Source: Tragulus kanchil (lineage: Eukaryota; Chordata; Mammalia; Artiodactyla; Tragulidae). From it: a stretch of 64,000 nt of DNA. The position numbers were made by a program, and so were the translations under genes. Location of the stretch: contig JAIOJX010000032.1 in NCBI GenBank assembly GCA_022376925.1, forward strand, positions 105,392,794-105,456,793. Direction: 5' to 3'. The notes beneath the pieces are model-generated. The model did no database searches and was not told the DNA's origin. It worked only from the letters and a program-made list of their open reading frames with translations. Shown in pieces: positions 44,059 through 64,000 of the stretch (its first letter is position 1; each line of letters opens with the position of its first letter).

Positions 44059-44659
44059 AATACAGTTACCAAGCAAAGCTCTCATTCAGATTTTATGGGG
44101 AGATCAAAAGCAAGAGTTCAGCACCACCAAAACAGCTTTACAAGAAGTGTTAAAGGAACTCTTAAGTGAAAAAGAAAAGACTACAAATAGAAACGTGAAA
44201 ATTACAAAAGGAGAAAGCTCACCAGGTAAAGGCAAATATAAGATGGAGGTAGGAAATCGTCAGCTCAGTGGATGCTTTACTAGTTGAGTTCTGTACAAAT
44301 GTGCAAGACTTGGGTGTGAGCCCCAACTGCACTGAGACTTAATAGTTTTTGCTGCCCTGCTTATCCCACAGAATCATTCACAGCATGAACCCAAGGCCAG
44401 AAGGAGGGGTGGGGAAGGTTTTCGACACTGAGACAGGCCGGCAGCTGGGGCCCCCTTAAGGAACTGCCTGCCCCCAAGGTGTACATTCACCTGAACATAA
44501 GCATGAAATATACATTTCCACCAAGCTTCAGTTGAGGCTTTGGTCTTACAGCTCCTCCAACAGGGAACTTGCTATTCAAGAGGGAAGAACGCTTCACTAA
44601 GGAATGGAACAGCAACAACAGAGACATCACACAGCAAGAGAGCAGACTCAGCTTCACCT

Positions 44660-44830
44660 GTGCATGGGGTACTCTGTCTAAGTCGTCATAGCTAATTCTC
44701 ATCACATGCCCATGCTACAGGAATTATTCCCACTTGACAAAGGAACTCACAGACCAGAAAGGTGAAAGAACTTGCTCTAGTCATGAAGTGAGGCTGTGGT
44801 GGAACCAGGATACCGGAGTTCAGGTCCTCC
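44660..44830 (-). repeat. MIR SINE
   Basis: TTCCCACTTGACAAAGGAAC ... GGTGGAACCAGGATACCGG, antisense MIR order. Confidence 0.6.
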
Positions 44831-45690
44831 TGATCCTGTCTCCTGAATGAGCACCACAGGTTTCTGTGCACTGGCAGCCCCACATGCTGGTCTGTACCTG
44901 AGATCTGCTGGGTATGCACCAATGGTTACTGAGCAAAGGATGGACAGTGTCGCTGAAGAAAACAGGCAGGTGGTGCTGATATGAACTGTAAGGAGGATTA
45001 AATGTGTGATAATGCATTAGAAGAGCTTTGTGACTGGCTCACACCAGAATTCAGATCCCAGTTGTCCAGTAAGTCACTAGGTAAGCCTTGAGAATGCAGG
45101 TAAAATTAAACATGAACAAAAACCCTCCCTTTTTACATTTTAAACAATAGTAGTATTTTAAACAATAAATTGCTAGAGCAGTAATATTCTAACAATAAAT
45201 TTTGAGTTCACTTCACTCAATGGAAGAGGCTTTAAGTGTACAATGGACAGAGCAATCATTCTACCTTATTCCATAATTGGTGCACAAGGTTCAACTGGTT
45301 CAATAAATACACACCAGTTCTTTATCTTCACTTGGCTAGGAGAACAGTGAAATAACACTCCCTTAGAACTCCCTAAATCCATGAGTATAACCCGTTTTAC
45401 TACAGCAGAACTATTCAAGAAATAGCACCTTAATCCTTAGAAAACTGAAGAGGATTTTTAGTGAAAGGATATCAGCAGACAGAAGCAAGTTTACGGGACA
45501 GAGGAGTGTTTCCCTCCATCACCTGAGGGACCAGCGGCCAACAGGAACTCACTGTCACCTGAACTTACTACGAGAAAGTTCTTTGTGGGGATTAGGCAAT
45601 TAGGTTAATTAAAAAAAAAAAAAGTAAACAACAACAAAATCCAATAAAACCCCACAAAAAACCCTAAGAGGAACCACCTCTAAAAAAGAA
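44831..45690 (+). other. AT-rich intergenic DNA downstream of CPT2
   Basis: No gene, RNA or clear repeat was recognised. Contains an A run near 45610. Confidence 0.4.
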
Positions 45691-45693
45691 TTG

Positions 45694-45699
45694 TTTATT
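45694..45699 (-). terminator. CPT2: Candidate CPT2 poly(A) signal
   Basis: TTTATT on the plus strand reads AATAAA on the minus strand about 280 bases after the CPT2 stop. It is the best candidate I saw; a longer 3'UTR is possible. Confidence 0.5.
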
Positions 45700-45979
45700 T
45701 TTGCTTCAGCAATAAATACACCTGAGTTATTTTCCAAGTGTTACCTCCAGATCAAATGTCCTTAAAACTGAAATCTGACATTATCTTTAGCTGTGATCTA
45801 GTTCGTGAGAGATCACATTTAGCTTTAAAACCATGATTTTAAGGCTCAAATGTCAAAGCACGGGTGCTCAGGCACCTCACAATTAGATAGATTCATTAGT
45901 CACAGAAGAGTGCCCCCTGGCTACAGAGGCCCGGTGTTCCTGGTGATGACACAGTATAGGCTATTCACCCACCCAGAAG

Positions 45980-61310
<15,331 letters not shown>

Positions 61311-61849
61311 TCAGTGTAAAGGTGACAAGATGTGGAAGAGGTTAACGAGCTTCCCCACCCAAACCAATAAATAATTACTGGATAATTAACTTCTTTCTAA
61401 AAGACAAAACCAAACAAACAAACAAACAAAATGACAAAAGGAATCCACTGACAAATGAGAACAGATGAATTCAAGTAGCAATGGTAGCTCTGTTTTTAAG
61501 TAAAATAATAACTTTTTAATGTATTGATGAATCTTGTAAGTTAAATTACTAAACATACTAACAGATTCAAAATGGGGAAGCAGAAGCTGCCCAAAACATT
61601 CCTCTTTCCTGTCCCAACCATAATACCTGCGTTAACCCTATAATGCACTGATTTTAATTCTACTTAGTTGGAACAACTGTCTTTTCCCCCTATAATGAAG
61701 AAGAAAGCTCTGTTTTTAAAATTACTGGTGTATTTTATGACAGAGACTTATACAAAAGGGAAAAACAGGTCTGTCCATGGGCCAGCCAACCAAGAGATAA
61801 CCGTCAAATCATGCCTAGCTCACCAGGAGTCCTGTAAGGAATGGATGGA

Positions 61850-62275
61850 TATTCTCGGGTATTATGCTTAGAGAAATAGGTCAGAGAAAGACAAATACTG
61901 AATGAGATCATTTATATGTGCAATTTAAAAAATAAAGCAGACTAGTGAATATAACAAAAAAGAAACAGATAATAGAAAACAAACTAAGTGGTTATCACTG
62001 GGAAGAAGGAGGGGCAAAACAGGGGTAGGTGATTAAAATGTACAAACTACCATGTAGAAAATGTATCATACAGCACAGGGAATATAGCCAATATTTTATA
62101 GTAAATGGAGTATAACCTTTAAAAATGGTCAATAAAAAAATGATCAATCACTACATCATACACCTGAAACATATAATTTTTTAAATCAACTATACTGCAA
62201 TTTTTTAAGTATTTATGTTATGGAATGTAAATTATATCTCAATAAAACTATTAAAATTTTTTCTAAACAAGTTAC
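61850..62275 (+). repeat. L1 3' end in CPT2 intron 1
   Basis: AGAGAAAGACAAATACTGAA, CACTACATCATACACCTGAA and a final ATCTCAATAAAACTATTAAA are the sense L1 3' end. Confidence 0.75.
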
Positions 62276-62394
62276 TTTTCATCTCAGGTGACCAGTTTTT
62301 TCCTCAGTAAGATGAAGGAACTGAACGAGACTGTTTCTAAGGCTCCTTTACAATTGTGAGACCACAATCCGGTCGAGTCCTCACCTGGCAAGGC

Positions 62395-62890
62395 AGCAGC
62401 ACTGTGCAGTGGTGGAGGGCACAGACCCTCACGTCGTCATTCAACCATGTGACCTGGGCACGCTACCGCCCTGCACCTAACTCTCCTTGAATATAAAATG
62501 GAGATGATACCAATATGTACTTTCCAGGGTTCTATGCAAACCTAATACAATGACTGATGTTGAGGCTGAAGCTCCAATACTTTGGCCACCTGATGCGAAG
62601 AGACAACTCGTTGGAAAAGACCCTGATGTTGGGAAATACAGAAGGCAGAAGGAGAAGGGGATGGCAGAGGATGAGATGGTTGGATGGCATCACTGAGGCA
62701 ATGGACCTGAGTATGAGCAATCTCTGGAAGATGGTTAAAGTCAGGAAAGCCTGTCTGTGGGGGATCACAGAGTCAGGCACAACTGAGCAACTGAACTGAA
62801 CTGATGCAAACTCAATGAGGCAACGCATGTGACAGACTCAGAACAGTGCCTGGCACACAGTAAGCACTCAACAAATGTTTTATCCCTACT
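62395..62890 (+). repeat. MIR split by a BovB-derived insertion
   Basis: 62395-62550 is the sense MIR head (ATGTGACCTGGGCACGCTAC) and 62805-62890 its tail (AACAGTGCCTGGCACACAGT). Between them lies the BovB-derived element. Confidence 0.75.
62556..62803 (+). mobile_element. BovB 3' / BovA-type element
   Basis: TGAAGCTCCAATACTTTGGC, AGAAGGGGATGGCAGAGGAT and GAGTCAGGCACAACTGAGC match the BovB 3' end shared with the Bov-A SINEs. A residual RTE-like frame (LQYFGHLMRRDNSLEKTLML) is visible. Confidence 0.88.
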
Positions 62891-63164
62891 CAGTCCTCAA
62901 GTCCTGTAGATCCAAACTCTGTTCATGTGCCTAGGGAACTAGCTCATGATCTCTCTCTCCATGCCTAGCACAGGGTTTCACCATTTTGGTTATTTTGCCT
63001 GGTCTGTCCTTTCTCACTTATTCTAATAACGGCACCCCTTCTACTTAAGTCCCTGGGGTTTAGGTGGAGATGACTCCATGCCCAGGGGTGGGCTTATAGC
63101 TTATTGGTTTAGACCCAATGTCTCACGAACCTGTAAGACTAACTATAGGAGGTTTTTATTTAAT

Positions 63165-63685
63165 TGTCAGGATGAGGGAGGCATAGTGCTTAGTTGCTGT
63201 CGTATCCAACTCTTTGCAACCCATTGGACTGTAGCCTGCCAGGCTCCTCTGTCCATGGGATTTTTCAAGCAAGAATACTGGAGTGGGGGCTTCCCTGGTG
63301 GTCCAGTGGGTAAGGACACCGCCTTGCAGTGCAAGGGGCGCCCGTTCGATCCCTGACCTGGGAAGATCCCACGTGCCGCAGAGCGGCTGGACCAATGTGT
63401 CCAATTACTGAGCCCGGGCTCTGCGACAACAGAGGCCACCGCAATGGGAGGCCCACAAGGGCCAAAGAACAAAGATGGATGAAAACAGATAAATGAAAGA
63501 CCAATAGAAGTGGCTCGCCTGCTCCCCTCCCTCCCCACCCCATCCCCACCAAAATAAGTAAATAAATAAATCTTTAAAAAAAAGAAGAATACTGGAGTGG
63601 TTGTCATGCCCTTCTCCAGGGGATCTTCCTGACCCAGGGATGGAACCCATGTCTGCTGTGTCTCCTGCACTGCAGGTGGATTGCA
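63165..63685 (-). mobile_element. Bov-tA SINE interrupted by a CHR-like SINE
   Basis: The antisense Bov-tA runs 63180-63286 (TAGTGCTTAGTTGCTG ... AAGAATACTGGAGTGG) and resumes at 63585 to about 63685 (CAGGGGATCTTCCTGACCCA ... CTGCACTGCAGGTGG). Confidence 0.92.
63287..63584 (+). mobile_element. Young CHR-like SINE nested in Bov-tA, 16-bp TSD
   Basis: Flanked by an exact 16-bp direct repeat AAGAATACTGGAGTGG (63271-63286 and 63585-63600), which is Bov-tA sequence. Box B is CGTTCGATCCC. The tail is CGCCTGCTCCCCTCCCTCCC, then (AAAT)n and CTTTAAAAA, as in the copy at 56776. Confidence 0.95.
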
Positions 63686-64000
63686 GGATGAGGGAGGGAA
63701 CCTCCAATAGCTAAGAGACTTTTGTGTAAGCTATGCCTTAGGTGGCAGCTGCCACTACGGCACCATGAGAAGGGAGCCTACCAGAGAACGGAGTCACACA
63801 AGTGAAGAGTTTGGTGGGACGACAGATCACGTCATGATGACATCATTTGGACCTCTTAATCCAACCTGGATTTTCAGGTCTGTGAATCATACATTCCTGT
63901 TGGCTTCAGCCAGTTTAATTGGGGCTTCTGTAACTTGCTACCACAACTGCCCATATTGGGGCCTTTTCAGTATGTGTTTACTTCCAGTCAATTTCTCTAC
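63686..64000 (+). other. CPT2: End of window, CPT2 intron 1
   Basis: No feature recognised; no CpG island or CPT2 exon 1. Confidence 0.5.

Larger units (their letters stand above)
41885..44290 (+). mobile_element. L1 5' region with nested SINEs
   Basis: GACTGGCTAAGATACCAGAG through GAGCTGAGCTCACCTC resembles a ruminant L1 5' end, and the GC-rich text following to about 43380 fits its 5'UTR. AAACCAAAGGAAGATACCAA and CTCTCATTCAGATTTTATGG are typical L1 leader sequence. Three SINEs interrupt it (42196-42341, 43429-43620, 43769-44055). Confidence 0.65.

Noticed and set aside
63296..63370. tRNA-Glu gene-like head with A and B boxes
   Set aside because: It is the head of a SINE; no cloverleaf or anticodon arm suited to a functional tRNA.

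Overview
The window is nuclear DNA of a ruminant artiodactyl. It carries Bov-tA SINEs, BovB (RTE) LINE fragments, tRNA-Glu-derived CHR-type SINEs, L1, MIR and L2 repeats, and intron-rich vertebrate genes. The species cannot be fixed from the sequence alone. Gene order is LRP8 (+), MAGOH (+), CZIB/C1orf123 (+), CPT2 (-), the same block as human 1p32.3.

Layout: 1-3384 is the last LRP8 intron. The LRP8 terminal coding exon (13 codons with stop) is at 3385-3423, followed by a probable long 3'UTR and then LRP8-MAGOH intergenic DNA to about 17.8 kb. MAGOH runs from a GC-rich promoter (about 17.8-18.4 kb) through five coding exons (18181-30047) to a poly(A) signal at 30171. CZIB runs from a CpG-rich promoter (33.1-33.7 kb) through eight coding exons (33350-39538) to a poly(A) signal at 39686. 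CPT2 exons 5 to 2 lie on the minus strand (45980-61293); its first exon is beyond the right edge. Every coding exon of MAGOH and CZIB, and exons 2-5 of CPT2, could be placed at base level with GT/AG splice sites and matching phases. MAGOH belongs to the exon-junction complex, CZIB is a small CXXC zinc-binding protein, CPT2 is the mitochondrial inner-membrane carnitine palmitoyltransferase, and LRP8 is the apoE/reelin receptor. They share position, not a pathway.

The dominant anomaly is fifteen head-to-tail direct duplications, each about 1.0-1.17 kb and nearly identical. They cut without regard to content through UTR, exons, introns and repeats. Junctions are noisy, many copy differences are homopolymer-length or other small indels, and several successive units overlap. 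The best reading is a draft assembly in which short contigs or gap-fill pieces with about 1.1 kb terminal overlaps were placed end to end without merging. They duplicate the LRP8 last exon, MAGOH exons 3, 4 and 5, CZIB exons 3-5, CPT2 exon 3 and part of CPT2 exon 5. Without them the window would be about 47-48 kb.

Real biology worth a look: a possibly lineage-specific young CHR-like SINE subfamily with a C-rich 3' extension and clean target-site duplications (one copy sits inside a Bov-tA); two solo LTRs of one ERV family with intact 5-bp target duplications; an internally deleted L1 nested in an older L1 and itself hit by a 5S rRNA retro-pseudogene; and a 73-bp tandem repeat with a perfect hairpin in MAGOH intron 4. 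I found no convincing new protein-coding system.
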